Shown here: piece by piece, positions 44,086 to 53,081 of the stretch | Layout of the letters: the number at the start of each line of letters is the position of its first letter | Numbering within the stretch: the first letter of the stretch is position 1 | Assembly: GCF_028728065.1 (NCBI RefSeq) | Contig: NZ_CP117811.1 | Coordinates: 2,294,001 to 2,358,000 of the forward strand | Origin: Lentisphaera profundi | Lineage (GTDB): Bacteria > Verrucomicrobiota > Lentisphaeria > Lentisphaerales > Lentisphaeraceae | Direction of reading: 5' to 3' | Length of the DNA: 64,000 nucleotides | Translations under genes and position numbers: made by a program | Notes under the pieces: generated by a model | What the model saw: the letters and a program-made list of their open reading frames with translations, nothing else | Told to the model about the DNA's origin: nothing | The model's database searches: none

Positions 44086-44129
44086 TCCTTTTTTTTAGTA
44101 AGATTTCTTAAACAATCAGCTTTTATCTA

Positions 44130-44158
44130 TTGAAGCTTAGCACAAACTTAAGTATAAT
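44130..44158 (+). promoter_or_regulatory. Promoter of the SPFH/P-ATPase/ABC operon
   Basis: TTGAAG (44130-44135), a 17-base spacer and a perfect TATAAT (44153-44158), 38 bases before ATG 44197. No other convincing promoter was noticed in the very small gaps of the following 13 kb. Confidence 0.6.
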
Positions 44159-44196
44159 AGTCGAACTCAAACTCTGTGGGGATTAATTTTTCTTTC

Positions 44197-45147
44197 ATGC
44201 TCAATCTTAAGCAAATAAAAGCAGTTACTTTTAACTCAGCAAAGAATGCCGCTTCAGACCCCTTTTATTTGGTTCTGCAAATTGGCTCGCTTCTGACGAT
44301 GCTTGTCCTTGCTTGCCTCCCTAGCCTAAGCGAAGCCTCACATGTGCGTTTCGTGCGTGACCAATGCTTAAGTTTTGTTTTTATTGCTGGCTGCCTCGGC
44401 GTTGTCTTCTCTACAATCAAAACCGTAACTGATGATATCCAGCGCGGTGCAGGTGACATTATGATGAGTCGCCCGATCTCCCCAAGGACTTTTTTACTCG
44501 GCAAACTCTGCGGACTATTCTTTTCTCAATCCCTATTCTTCATATCTCTCACCTCCGCTTACATCTGGGTAAGTGAGATTGTTCACTACCCTGCTGACCT
44601 ACTTTACTCAAGTATGGCCTTATACATCATTGCAGTTATTGCGGGCCCTGCTATCGGCGCCTTTCGCCAAGCTTTTTTTAACAAGAGCTTCCCATTTTTT
44701 ACTTCTCTAGCAATCCCCGCAGTGATGCTCTTTGGTCTAATCATTAGAATCGTATTTGGTTACCGCGGAGACATGGACTTCCTCGGCCTACAAGCTTTAC
44801 TCCTGCTCTTTTTTGCGAGCCTCGCATTCGCCGGGATCCTACTTCCGAGCGCTGTGCGTTTCGACACCCCTGTAGTACTACTCTCAGGAGTCCTTATTTT
44901 CTTCTTAGGCCTTTTCAGTGCTTATGCAATAGAAAGCATCATCCCCTACGAAAAACTCAAAACGCTAAGCCTTGGCACCGTCCCCAATTGGCAGAACTAC
45001 TGGATTCTCGATCATTTAGCACTCAAAGGAAAAGTCACGGGCACCTATATTTTTTCCTGCTTATCTCAGTCACTCTTACTCTGCGGACTTTATCTTTGCC
45101 TAGCAATCAGTATTTTTGAAAAACGTGAAATCAACGGAAGCACTTAA
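44197..45147 (+). CDS. ABC-2-type transporter permease
   Basis: 316 residues from ATG 44197; GTG at 44176 is the alternative. About six to seven membrane helices. TVTDDIQRGAGDIMMSRPISPRTFLLGKLCG is the cytoplasmic coupling segment typical of ABC-2 permeases whose ATPase is a separate gene. The ATPase is probably the one at 50798. It opens a packed operon; its stop overlaps the next start by one base (TAATG). Confidence 0.75.
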   Translation: MLNLKQIKAVTFNSAKNAASDPFYLVLQIGSLLTMLVLACLPSLSEASHVRFVRDQCLSFVFIAGCLGVVFSTIKTVTDDIQRGAGDIMMSRPISPRTFLLGKLCGLFFSQSLFFISLTSAYIWVSEIVHYPADLLYSSMALYIIAVIAGPAIGAFRQAFFNKSFPFFTSLAIPAVMLFGLIIRIVFGYRGDMDFLGLQALLLLFFASLAFAGILLPSAVRFDTPVVLLSGVLIFFLGLFSAYAIESIIPYEKLKTLSLGTVPNWQNYWILDHLALKGKVTGTYIFSCLSQSLLLCGLYLCLAISIFEKREINGST

Positions 45148-47000
45148 TGACCTATAAACGTCAACAAAAACTCGCTTTATTTACAGCTATTGGCAGCTTT
45201 GTCCTACTCAGTATTTTTGCCTTGCTCATAAGCAAATCGCCAGAAAACTCCTACGGCCCTGTTCTCCAAGCGGGACTCGCCTTACTCGCCAGTGCCTTGA
45301 TTGCACTACTCTCTTATTTCCATGCTGGTGCATGTACTCGTGCCGCCATCGAGCAACAAGACTTAGAAGATCGTCCGCCCGAAGATAATATCTTTACAGA
45401 TAGCGAAGAAAAGGAATTTATTGGGCCACAACAAAGAAATCTCGTCTCATTTCGCAAGCTGATTATACCTATTTTCCTCATCCTTATCTCCGCGATTGAA
45501 TTTTCTGGTGCTATTTATTTTTTCAATCTATCTGTACCCGAAAATCTCAAACTTCCCGAGCAAGGCTCAAACCCTTTCTTACTGAATAGCTTTCTGCTCT
45601 TTGGCCTCGCTTTTATCTTTTTTGCCACAGGAAAGTACCTTGCTGGCGTAGCTTATGGCGAAAAAGCCAGCCTCATTCGTCCCTCCTCTGGTAGATTACT
45701 CTTTTTAGCCTTTGCTTCACTGATAGCAGGCTCTGCTTCCTTATTAGCCAACTACAATCACCTACAGTGGATCGATCATGCTAATAAAGCCTTAGCCTGC
45801 ATCACCCTAGTCCTGGCTTGCGAAAGACTCCTGCTATGGATCCTCGATATGTACCGCCCGCGAGAATCTGATGAAGATGAATCTCCTGTCTACGAAAGTC
45901 GCCTACTCTCTATCTTTAGTCGCCCAAGTGGCTTCATTGGCAACCTCTCCGATGTCATGGAATACCAATTTGGCTTCCGCATTTCCGAAGAAATCATCAA
46001 AGGCTTTCTCTTTAAAATTCTGTTTCCTTTTGCGAGCCTGCAATTAATCCTACTGATTCTTTTCTCAGCTATCACTTATATTCCCCCAGGTCATACGGCT
46101 ATCATTAGCGGCTCTGGAAAATCAGAAATTCGCCAATCAGGCCTGAGCTTCAGCCTTCCCTACCCACTGTCATCTGTACAGAGATTTGAAACCTCAAAAA
46201 TTCATAAATTAAACTTCACTATGGGACCTGACCTCAGAACGGATCGCGAAATAAGTAAACGTGAATTTTTAGCCGACAAATCATGGACTAATGAAGATTA
46301 CCAAGCCAGTGTATTCTTAACTGGAGCAGGCAAAAATTCTAACACCACAGGCCTAGCTGTACTAAACGCTCAAGTTCACTACAAAATCGACACTGACAAA
46401 ATCCTTGATTGGGCTCAATTTGAAGAACCCGAAAAACAAGTCAAATCCATTGCTCGACGGGCCCTGACCAAAACATTGCTCCACAATAGCTTCTCGGAGC
46501 TTTATCAACTTTCTCGTCAAGAACTTGAAGGCTCCATCGCAAACGCGATTCAAAAGACCATGAAGGAAAATAATACTTCTTTAGGCATTAAAATCATTAA
46601 TGTCGAAGTCCTCAATTTTCAGCCTCACCCGGTCATTGCAGATAGCTGGAATCAAAAGCTCGATGCCAAAGAAAAAGCGCGCCTCATTCTCGACCAGGCA
46701 AAAACTTATGCACTGAGTTCTGAGTTCTCCGCCCTGAGCGAAAAAAGTGCTATTGAGAATACTTCGAACTCCAAATTCCTTATGAGCCAAGCCCTCAGCG
46801 AAGCAGATCGTGACATCTTTGAGATTCGCCTTGCTGCTTTTCGCAAATATAAAACCCTCTACACTCAATTTGAGTATATCGAAGTGCTCACAGAACACTT
46901 AAGTAAAGTACGTAAAATTGTCTTTACGAAAGAGCAAAAGAAAATTGCGACCCTCGATTTAAAAAAACCACAACCCAATATCCTCGACATCACGGAGTAA
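45147..47000 (+). CDS. Polytopic SPFH/band-7 protein (HflK-like)
   Basis: 617 residues. The first ~310 residues contain about seven membrane helices, which is unusual, since HflK and stomatin normally have one. Then YIPPGHTAIISGSGKSEIRQSGLSFSLPYPLSSVQRFET opens a canonical SPFH domain. The rest (QVHYKIDTDKILDWAQFEEPEKQ, ALTKTLLHNSFSELY, EVLNFQPHPVIADSWNQKLDAKEKA) follows HflK. It would form large membrane rings or cages with the next two SPFH proteins. No FtsH gene is near. Five bases from the next gene. Confidence 0.82.
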   Translation: MTYKRQQKLALFTAIGSFVLLSIFALLISKSPENSYGPVLQAGLALLASALIALLSYFHAGACTRAAIEQQDLEDRPPEDNIFTDSEEKEFIGPQQRNLVSFRKLIIPIFLILISAIEFSGAIYFFNLSVPENLKLPEQGSNPFLLNSFLLFGLAFIFFATGKYLAGVAYGEKASLIRPSSGRLLFLAFASLIAGSASLLANYNHLQWIDHANKALACITLVLACERLLLWILDMYRPRESDEDESPVYESRLLSIFSRPSGFIGNLSDVMEYQFGFRISEEIIKGFLFKILFPFASLQLILLILFSAITYIPPGHTAIISGSGKSEIRQSGLSFSLPYPLSSVQRFETSKIHKLNFTMGPDLRTDREISKREFLADKSWTNEDYQASVFLTGAGKNSNTTGLAVLNAQVHYKIDTDKILDWAQFEEPEKQVKSIARRALTKTLLHNSFSELYQLSRQELEGSIANAIQKTMKENNTSLGIKIINVEVLNFQPHPVIADSWNQKLDAKEKARLILDQAKTYALSSEFSALSEKSAIENTSNSKFLMSQALSEADRDIFEIRLAAFRKYKTLYTQFEYIEVLTEHLSKVRKIVFTKEQKKIATLDLKKPQPNILDITE

Positions 47001-47004
47001 GCTC

Positions 47005-47886
47005 ATGAACAAAAGCTCTAAAACACCTCTCATTTTATCTATTATCATCTGCCTAGTGATGCTCGTCGCCATGTGCTCATACAGCGTCGGCCAAAGTGAG
47101 GCCGTGGTCATAACCTCTATGGGCAAACAAGAACTTGAGACTAAGCCCGGTCTTCATTTCAAATTCCCATGGCCCATTGCCAAATCCTCTACCATCAATA
47201 CCAAGCGCCAAATCTTCACTGGCTCAGCTCGAGATATCCCAACAAGTGACGACATCTTGCTATCCTCGCAAATCGCCGCTACTTGGCGCATTAGCGATCC
47301 AATCATTTTCCGTAACTCATTAGGCAGCCTCACTGAAGCTCAAGGCACGCTCAAATCTTTAATCGAAACAAATCAAGAGAGTGTTTTACGCTCAAAGAAT
47401 CGCAATGATCTATTTTCTAGCAAAGGCATGCAAGTAACTGAATCCGAATTACTCAATAACTTAAATGGCAAAACTGAAAAAAACTACGGTATCACTTTTG
47501 ATTTTGTCGGAATCACTAGCTTCAATGTACCTGCGACAAACTCAGAAAGTATTTTGGCACGCATGAAAGAAGAACGCACCAAAGAAGCCTCACTTATTTT
47601 ATCAAAAGCTGAATCTGAAGCCAAAGTCATGCGTGATCAAGCAGACACCAAAAAAGCAAAACTCCTTGCAGGGGCAGAAGCCGAAGCAAGGAGAAAACGA
47701 GGCACGAGCTTAGTGAGTATTACCGAACAATACGAAAAACACTTGGAATATAGCGACTTCATCCTCTTTCTCAAAAAACTCGATGCGCTCGGTGAAGTCT
47801 CACGCTACGACACCACACTCTTCCTTGGTCCCGATACGCCCATTTATGATGTCCTTCAACCGATGAAATTTCAAGAGTCTAAATAA
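47005..47886 (+). CDS. SPFH/band-7 membrane protein (HflC-like)
   Basis: 293 residues. One N-terminal helix (ILSIIICLVMLVAMCSYSVG), then the SPFH domain starting SEAVVITSMGKQELETKPGLHFKFPWPI. It continues DDILLSSQIAATWRISDPIIFRNS and a long coiled coil rich in Ala/Glu/Lys (ILSKAESEAKVMRDQADTKKAKLLAGAEAEARRK). The order and size resemble HflC. Second of three adjacent SPFH genes, with two bases to the next. Confidence 0.87.
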   Translation: MNKSSKTPLILSIIICLVMLVAMCSYSVGQSEAVVITSMGKQELETKPGLHFKFPWPIAKSSTINTKRQIFTGSARDIPTSDDILLSSQIAATWRISDPIIFRNSLGSLTEAQGTLKSLIETNQESVLRSKNRNDLFSSKGMQVTESELLNNLNGKTEKNYGITFDFVGITSFNVPATNSESILARMKEERTKEASLILSKAESEAKVMRDQADTKKAKLLAGAEAEARRKRGTSLVSITEQYEKHLEYSDFILFLKKLDALGEVSRYDTTLFLGPDTPIYDVLQPMKFQESK

Positions 47887-47887
47887 G

Positions 47888-48904
47888 ATGCCTGAAGAAA
47901 CACCAGAAAAGGGAGGACTCTCCTCTCTACAGGATGCCCTAAAGACGACCTTCTTCTTTATACGCATCACGATGTTTTTACTTGTTATTGGCTTTATCTT
48001 TAGCGGTGTGGAAAGCATCGACAAAAATGAAAAGGCACTGGTCTTGCAATTCGGTAAATTAAAAAGCACGAGCAATAATAACTCAAGCTTTGTTTTTGCT
48101 TGGCCCTACCCTTTTGATTCGGTGATCAAAATTAAGACCTCGAGTTCACGCAGCATAAAATCCAACACTTTTAGTCCTGAAATTAACGAAGCTGACAAAA
48201 TCATTCAAACAACTCCAAACAAAGCCCTTATCCCAGGCAAAGATGGCTACCTACTAACAGCTGATATGAATATCCTTCATTGTGAGTCCACCCTACGCTA
48301 TACCATCCAGGATTTGCCAAAATACCTCTTTGATAATGAGCAACTCGAAATATTACTTCACCAAGTCCTCGATAACGCGCTGTTACAGACCGTTTCAGCT
48401 CGCAATATCAAACAAGCTCGTCAGCAAAAAGAACTCCGCCAGAGTACTCAATCTCTAGTTAATAAAAGAATCTCTGATATGCAATTGGGCATCGAGATTT
48501 TATCCCTCGAGCTAAAAACCTCTTTCCCTCTACAAATGAGAAAGGAAGCCAATGCCTTGAGCCTCGCTTCAAACCAAGCTTCTAAACTCATCAATGAAGC
48601 CGAAACTTATGCCAGTAAAACGGTCGATGAAGCTGAAAGTGAATCCGCCAATATCATTTCTAGAGCCGACATTGATACCACAAGCTTAAAAGCCCGCTCA
48701 GACGCTTTACTCAAAACCTTTCTTTCACTCAAAGGCCTTTACGACAAAGCACCCCAAATGACCCGTGAATTACTCTTACGAGAAAAAATGGCCGACATTC
48801 TCCCAGACCTCGAAGCCGTCTATTTTACCGATCCCGAGAATACCGAACTGCGTCTCTCACTTCCTCGTCGTCCACTCCAAAAGAAAGGGGAGCTCAAGAA
48901 ATAA
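47888..48904 (+). CDS. SPFH/band-7 membrane protein (HflK-like)
   Basis: 338 residues. One helix at ~25-45 (FFIRITMFLLVIGFIFSGV) is followed by VESIDKNEKALVLQFGKLKST, FAWPYPFDSVIKIKT and LTADMNILHCESTLRYTIQDLPKYLF, the SPFH core of HflK. An AETYASKTVDEAESESANI coiled coil follows. It is the third SPFH protein and ends two bases before the P-type ATPase gene. Three different paralogues suggest a mixed ring. Confidence 0.87.
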   Translation: MPEETPEKGGLSSLQDALKTTFFFIRITMFLLVIGFIFSGVESIDKNEKALVLQFGKLKSTSNNNSSFVFAWPYPFDSVIKIKTSSSRSIKSNTFSPEINEADKIIQTTPNKALIPGKDGYLLTADMNILHCESTLRYTIQDLPKYLFDNEQLEILLHQVLDNALLQTVSARNIKQARQQKELRQSTQSLVNKRISDMQLGIEILSLELKTSFPLQMRKEANALSLASNQASKLINEAETYASKTVDEAESESANIISRADIDTTSLKARSDALLKTFLSLKGLYDKAPQMTRELLLREKMADILPDLEAVYFTDPENTELRLSLPRRPLQKKGELKK

Positions 48905-48906
48905 TT

Positions 48907-50805
48907 ATGTCTACTAAAGAAAACTCATCTTACCGTTACCTCATTTGGGCTGGTGCAGGACTACTCTTCATCATCAATGCCCAAGTCTTTCGTTACTTTA
49001 TCGACGATCAACTCTTCCTCACTTCTCTCAGTGGGCTCATTGCAACCATCATCATGCTCATCCCTTTGGTTGCTACTGTCTTTAAAGACTTCAGAGCTGG
49101 CGAAAGAAAAATGCATGAACTCGCGATTATTGCGGTGCTCGCAAGCTGCGTCGGCTCAGAAGATTTCACTACCCCCGCCGCCATCGCTTTTTTCTTACTC
49201 ATTTCACTCGTTATTGAAAACAAAACCGCTTCAGGCGTTAAAGCGTCCCTAGAAAAGCTTGCCAAGCTCGTCCCAGGCAAAGCCATGCGCCTGGATAAAG
49301 ATGGCAAAGTCACTGAAGTTGAACCCACTGATCTCACTGAAGGTGATATCATTCGCATCCCCCCAGGGGAAAACATCCTTGCTGATGGTGACATCATGAA
49401 AGGAAAAAGCTCAATTAACGAAGCCAATATCTCGGGTGAATCTCTCCCCGTTGATAAACAAGAAGGCGATGCCGTTTTTGCGGGTACTGTCAATCTTAAT
49501 GGACTTCTCGAAATCCGCGTTACTCGTGCCGGTAAGGACACTACTATCGGTAAAGTTCGCGACTTGATTATGAATGCCGAACAAACTAAACTGCCTTTCG
49601 TGCGCATGATCGATGAATATGTGCGTTTCTATGTTCCCATTATCTTAACTGCCACGGCTCTTATCCTCTACTTCAATCCTCATGCAAATGATACCCTCAT
49701 GCGTGTGACTGCAGCTCTGGTTATTGCCTGCCCCGTGGCCCTTATCCTCGCTACTCCCACCGCGATTGTTGCCTCCCTTTCAGCCGCTGCGCGCTCAGGT
49801 ATTTTAATCAAAGACATTAATCACATCGAATCCATGGCTCGGGCCGATGCCTTCATGTTTGATAAAACGGGTACGCTCACTTCTGGCACCCTCGCAGTTG
49901 AGCTGGTCGCGCCCCTGCAAGATGGTGATGAAATTTCACTCATAAAAGCCGCTGCGATTGCGGAGTCGGCAAGTTCTCACCCCGTGGCTCGTGCCGTCAG
50001 ACGCTTCGCAGAAGATGCCGGCTTTGAAGGAGTCCACCCTGATAACCTTCACGAAGAACCTGGTCGAGGTGTTCGTGCCGATTGGGATGGCCATACAATC
50101 CTCGCAGGTAATTTCAAGTGGATGGAAGACAATGGTATTAATACTGAATACTTTGATGCCGCACTCGATGACATTGCCCTTAGCATGAGCTTACTCTACA
50201 TCAGTATTGATGGCATCCCTGCTGGCTGGCTTGGTTTATCTGATTCCCTACGTTCTGACTCTGCTGACACTTTAAACGATTTAAAAAACCGTGGCATTCG
50301 CTATCTGGGCATTGTCTCTGGTGATCGCCAATCTGTGGTCGACATGGTAGGCTCAAAACTCGCGCTCAATGGTCGCAATGGTGGATGCTCTCCTGAAGAT
50401 AAAGTTAAACATCTACAAGCTCTCAAAGAAAAAGGCTATCACGTTGTTTTCGTAGGTGATGGTGTCAATGATGGCCCTGCACTAGCTACTGCGGACATTG
50501 GCATTGCCATGGGAGCAGCGGGCAGTGATATCGCCGTCGAATCCGCTTCAATTGCCTTAATGAATGACAACCTCAATCGCTTGCCTTTTTTGGTTCAACT
50601 TTCTAGATCCATGCGCTCCGTAGTTTTACAAAATCTTGTTTTAGGTATTTTTATAATTTTGGGTGGTATGATTCTTGCCGCCATGGGCATGTTACAGCCT
50701 GTTATCGCCGCGGCTTTTCAGGTCATTGGCTCACTTGCCGTGGTCATGAATTCAGCTCGCCTCGTTCGCCAAGGCGAAAACTTATCCGGAGATAGCCATG
50801 AGTAA
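48907..50805 (+). CDS. P1B-type ATPase with unusual CPV motif and no metal-binding domain
   Basis: 632 residues. Four helices occupy the first ~105 residues. The actuator domain has SINEANISGESLPVDKQ, the transmembrane ion motif is IACPVALILATP (C275-P-V), the phosphorylation site is D319 in DKTGTLT, then the nucleotide domain and GDGVNDGPALATADIGIAMG. The CPx position marks it as P1B, but the usual second Cys, His or Ser-Pro-Cys is replaced by Val. The N-terminal heavy-metal (GMxCxxC) domain is absent. A role other than classical Cu/Zn export is possible. It overlaps the next gene by eight bases. Confidence 0.9.
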   Translation: MSTKENSSYRYLIWAGAGLLFIINAQVFRYFIDDQLFLTSLSGLIATIIMLIPLVATVFKDFRAGERKMHELAIIAVLASCVGSEDFTTPAAIAFFLLISLVIENKTASGVKASLEKLAKLVPGKAMRLDKDGKVTEVEPTDLTEGDIIRIPPGENILADGDIMKGKSSINEANISGESLPVDKQEGDAVFAGTVNLNGLLEIRVTRAGKDTTIGKVRDLIMNAEQTKLPFVRMIDEYVRFYVPIILTATALILYFNPHANDTLMRVTAALVIACPVALILATPTAIVASLSAAARSGILIKDINHIESMARADAFMFDKTGTLTSGTLAVELVAPLQDGDEISLIKAAAIAESASSHPVARAVRRFAEDAGFEGVHPDNLHEEPGRGVRADWDGHTILAGNFKWMEDNGINTEYFDAALDDIALSMSLLYISIDGIPAGWLGLSDSLRSDSADTLNDLKNRGIRYLGIVSGDRQSVVDMVGSKLALNGRNGGCSPEDKVKHLQALKEKGYHVVFVGDGVNDGPALATADIGIAMGAAGSDIAVESASIALMNDNLNRLPFLVQLSRSMRSVVLQNLVLGIFIILGGMILAAMGMLQPVIAAAFQVIGSLAVVMNSARLVRQGENLSGDSHE

Positions 50806-52636
50806 TGAAGAATTTGTCATCAAAGGTGCTGGTCTACAAAAGACGTTTAAAGATTTCTGGGGTCGCCCCAAAGTCAAAGCGATACAGAATATTGATATTA
50901 CTGTGCCCAAAGGCAGTATTTTTGGTCTTCTAGGTCCCAATGGCGCAGGAAAATCGACTCTCCTCAAAATCATTCTTGGCCACCTCTATCCGACAGCGGG
51001 TCGCATACAGGTTTTAGGAAAAGATCCCCGTGATGTCAAAATCAAACAAAAAATGGGTTATTTACCTGAGCGATCCTACCTCTACAAGAATTTAACTGCC
51101 ACTGAAACATTGCATTATTTTGGAGAGATCTTAGGTCTTGACAAAAAACAAATCAAAAGTCGTACAGAACAGCTCCTCGAAATGGTGGGACTCAAAAATG
51201 CTATTCACCGTCAAGTGGGACAATTTTCTCATGGCATGACGCGACGCATGGGTTTAGCTCAAGCTTTGCTCAATGATCCTGAGCTGCTTATTCTTGATGA
51301 ACCCACTGCAGGTCTCGATCCCGTTGGCTGTCGTGAAGTAAAAGACCTTATCCTCACCCTTGGTCAACGGGGTAAAACTATCCTACTCACGAGTCATCTA
51401 CTTGCCGACGTCGAAGATGTTGCCGATGATTTACTGATGCTCTTTGGTGGCTCAGTCCAAGCAAGTGGCAAAGCGAAATCACTTTTACAGGACCAAGATA
51501 AAACTCGCCTTGAGTTCCCGAATGTCAGTAAGGCAACATTACAAAAAACTTTGGCTTCACTCAAAACTGAACTCCCCAGTACCAGTATCAATATTACTTC
51601 ACCGAATCAAAGCCTCGAAGATTATTTCCTCAATCTGGTTCGCACTTCCACGGCAAAAGGCGAATCCACTTCTGGCGCCTCCGCAGGTTCTGGCGTCGCT
51701 GACTACCTCAAAGATGACAGTGATCAATCATCAGAATCTCTAGTAGCAGGCGACAGGATTCAGGAATCAGGAGCTACAAAAGAACTTAATCCACAGATTT
51801 CACAGAGCAACACAGAGCAAAAAAACTCTGAACCGAATAATTCAAAACTAAACATTCAAAATTCAAAATTAGATACCCCTGGGGCCGCGGACGTCCCGTC
51901 CGCTCCAACTTCTGTCTCCACAGCTGGGAGCACCGAATTCCATTCGGCACCGAACTCAGATCTCAATTTAAAAGAAAGTAATCCACAGATTTCACAGAAC
52001 AACACAGAGCCAGAAAACTCTGCCAACTCTGACCTGAAACCTGTCCCCTCTAACACAACTGACGAGTCAAACCCTGGGACCGCGGACGTCCCGTCCGCTA
52101 CTACTTCAGTCTCCACAGCTGGGAGCACCGAATTCCATTCGGCACCGAACTCAGATCTCAATTCAAAAGAAAGTAATCCACAGATTTCACAGAATAACAC
52201 AGAGAAAGACACCTCTGCCAACTGCCAACTGCCAACTGATAACTCTGACCTGAAACCTGTTCTCTCTAACTCAACTGACGAGTCAAATCCTGGGACCGCG
52301 GACGTCCCGTCCGCTCCTACTTCAGTCTCCACAGCTGGGAGTACCGAATTCCATTCGGAACCGAATTCAAATTCAGAAAACTCTGACCTGAAAACTGTCC
52401 CCTCTGACCTGAAACCTGTTCTCTCTAACTCAACTCAAACTAAATTTCCTGACAACTGCCAACTGACAACTGAAAACTTTAATCAACAAGCTGACCAAAA
52501 TCCAACATTGCCGGAAGACACCCCAGAAGCGAAAGCTCTAGGCTCCCTCCCCCCTGTCCCCAAATTAGGCCTCAGTGAACATGAGCAAATCTCGATAAAA
52601 ATGAAGAAAATCAAAAAGCATATTCACCGCACATGA
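50798..52636 (+). CDS. ABC transporter ATP-binding protein with long repetitive tail
   Basis: 612 residues. The first ~250 are a complete ABC-2-type ATPase: Walker A GLLGPNGAGKSTLL (residues 43-56), signature FSHGMTRRMGLAQAL and Walker B ELLILDEPTAGLDPVG. From about residue 290 to 585 the protein is low-complexity, rich in Ser, Asn, Thr and Pro. It contains three copies of a ~65-residue unit with NPQISQNNTE, TADVPSAPTSVSTAGSTEFH and NSDLK. At DNA level the unit consists of hairpin and short tandem sequences of intergenic type, all kept in frame. The last ~30 residues are basic again (ISIKMKKIKKHIHRT). The tail is unlikely to be needed for ATP hydrolysis. The next gene overlaps by four bases (ATGA). 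Confidence 0.88.
   Translation: MSNEEFVIKGAGLQKTFKDFWGRPKVKAIQNIDITVPKGSIFGLLGPNGAGKSTLLKIILGHLYPTAGRIQVLGKDPRDVKIKQKMGYLPERSYLYKNLTATETLHYFGEILGLDKKQIKSRTEQLLEMVGLKNAIHRQVGQFSHGMTRRMGLAQALLNDPELLILDEPTAGLDPVGCREVKDLILTLGQRGKTILLTSHLLADVEDVADDLLMLFGGSVQASGKAKSLLQDQDKTRLEFPNVSKATLQKTLASLKTELPSTSINITSPNQSLEDYFLNLVRTSTAKGESTSGASAGSGVADYLKDDSDQSSESLVAGDRIQESGATKELNPQISQSNTEQKNSEPNNSKLNIQNSKLDTPGAADVPSAPTSVSTAGSTEFHSAPNSDLNLKESNPQISQNNTEPENSANSDLKPVPSNTTDESNPGTADVPSATTSVSTAGSTEFHSAPNSDLNSKESNPQISQNNTEKDTSANCQLPTDNSDLKPVLSNSTDESNPGTADVPSAPTSVSTAGSTEFHSEPNSNSENSDLKTVPSDLKPVLSNSTQTKFPDNCQLTTENFNQQADQNPTLPEDTPEAKALGSLPPVPKLGLSEHEQISIKMKKIKKHIHRT
51764..52470 (+). repeat. In-frame array of palindromic and short tandem repeats inside the ABC ATPase gene
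   Basis: GCGGACG-TCC-CGTCCGC hairpins lie at 51887-51903, 52082-52098 and 52298-52314. CCGAAT-TCC-ATTCGG hairpins lie at 51933-51947, 52128-52142 and 52344-52358. A 30-base AATCCACAGATTTCACAG... block lies at 51788, 51980 and 52175. A heptamer GCCAACT is repeated three times at 52217-52237. Unit periods are 195 and 216 bases, and the 21-base difference is one heptamer-rich insertion. All steps are multiples of three. Confidence 0.9.
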
Positions 52637-53076
52637 AGAAAGCCCTTACAGTTTGCAAACTCTGTTTACGCTTATTACTTCGAAAAGGCAGTAATAAAGG
52701 ACTCGCTTTATTGATAGTTGCTATTGCTTTATTCAGCTTCTTTTCAACTAAACATAATGGTGTTTTAGTGGAAGAATTAAAAGTCAGAGTTCTCTACTCA
52801 TTTAGTATTACTTATACTTTTTTAAGTATTGCGATCATCGCACTCACATGCTTCACTATTCGCCGCCAAATTGATTCGCGCAATATCCATCAACTCTGCT
52901 CCTTACCCCTCAGTCGTATTAACATCTGGCTAGGACAAGCTATGGCCTTATTTATTATCGCTTTTTTTCTGCTTTTGACTCTCTATATAAGCATTGGGGG
53001 GCAAGCTACTTTTATCAAAAAGATTTTTCACCCGAAGAAAAGCAAGTCCTCTATAAAAGTATTCAATCACCTGTAA
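52633..53076 (+). CDS. ABC-2 permease, N-terminal half (frameshifted gene)
   Basis: 147 residues with three membrane helices (LALLIVAIALFSFFST, YTFLSIAIIALTCFTI, LGQAMALFIIAFFLLLTLYISI) and the coupling segment IRRQIDSRNIHQLCSLPLSRINIWLG. After the G-run at 52996-53001 the reading turns into non-protein-like sequence and stops. One extra G would join it to the next frame through ASYFYQKDFSPEEKQVLYKS. It is therefore the first half of a ~440-residue permease working with the ATPase just upstream. The interruption may be a real mutation, a phase-variable switch or an assembly error. Confidence 0.7.
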   Translation: MKKALTVCKLCLRLLLRKGSNKGLALLIVAIALFSFFSTKHNGVLVEELKVRVLYSFSITYTFLSIAIIALTCFTIRRQIDSRNIHQLCSLPLSRINIWLGQAMALFIIAFFLLLTLYISIGGQATFIKKIFHPKKSKSSIKVFNHL

Positions 53077-53081
53077 AAGAA

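Noticed and set aside
45147-48904. A canonical HflKC-FtsH protease complex
   Set aside because: There are three SPFH genes, one polytopic, no FtsH or other AAA protease in the window, and the partners are a P-ATPase and ABC transporter.
51856-52332. 158-codon open frame on the - strand across the ABC ATPase tail
   Set aside because: It exists only because the tandem units have no stops on either strand; its translation is repeats of the same palindromes, and the + strand frame continues a real ABC ATPase.
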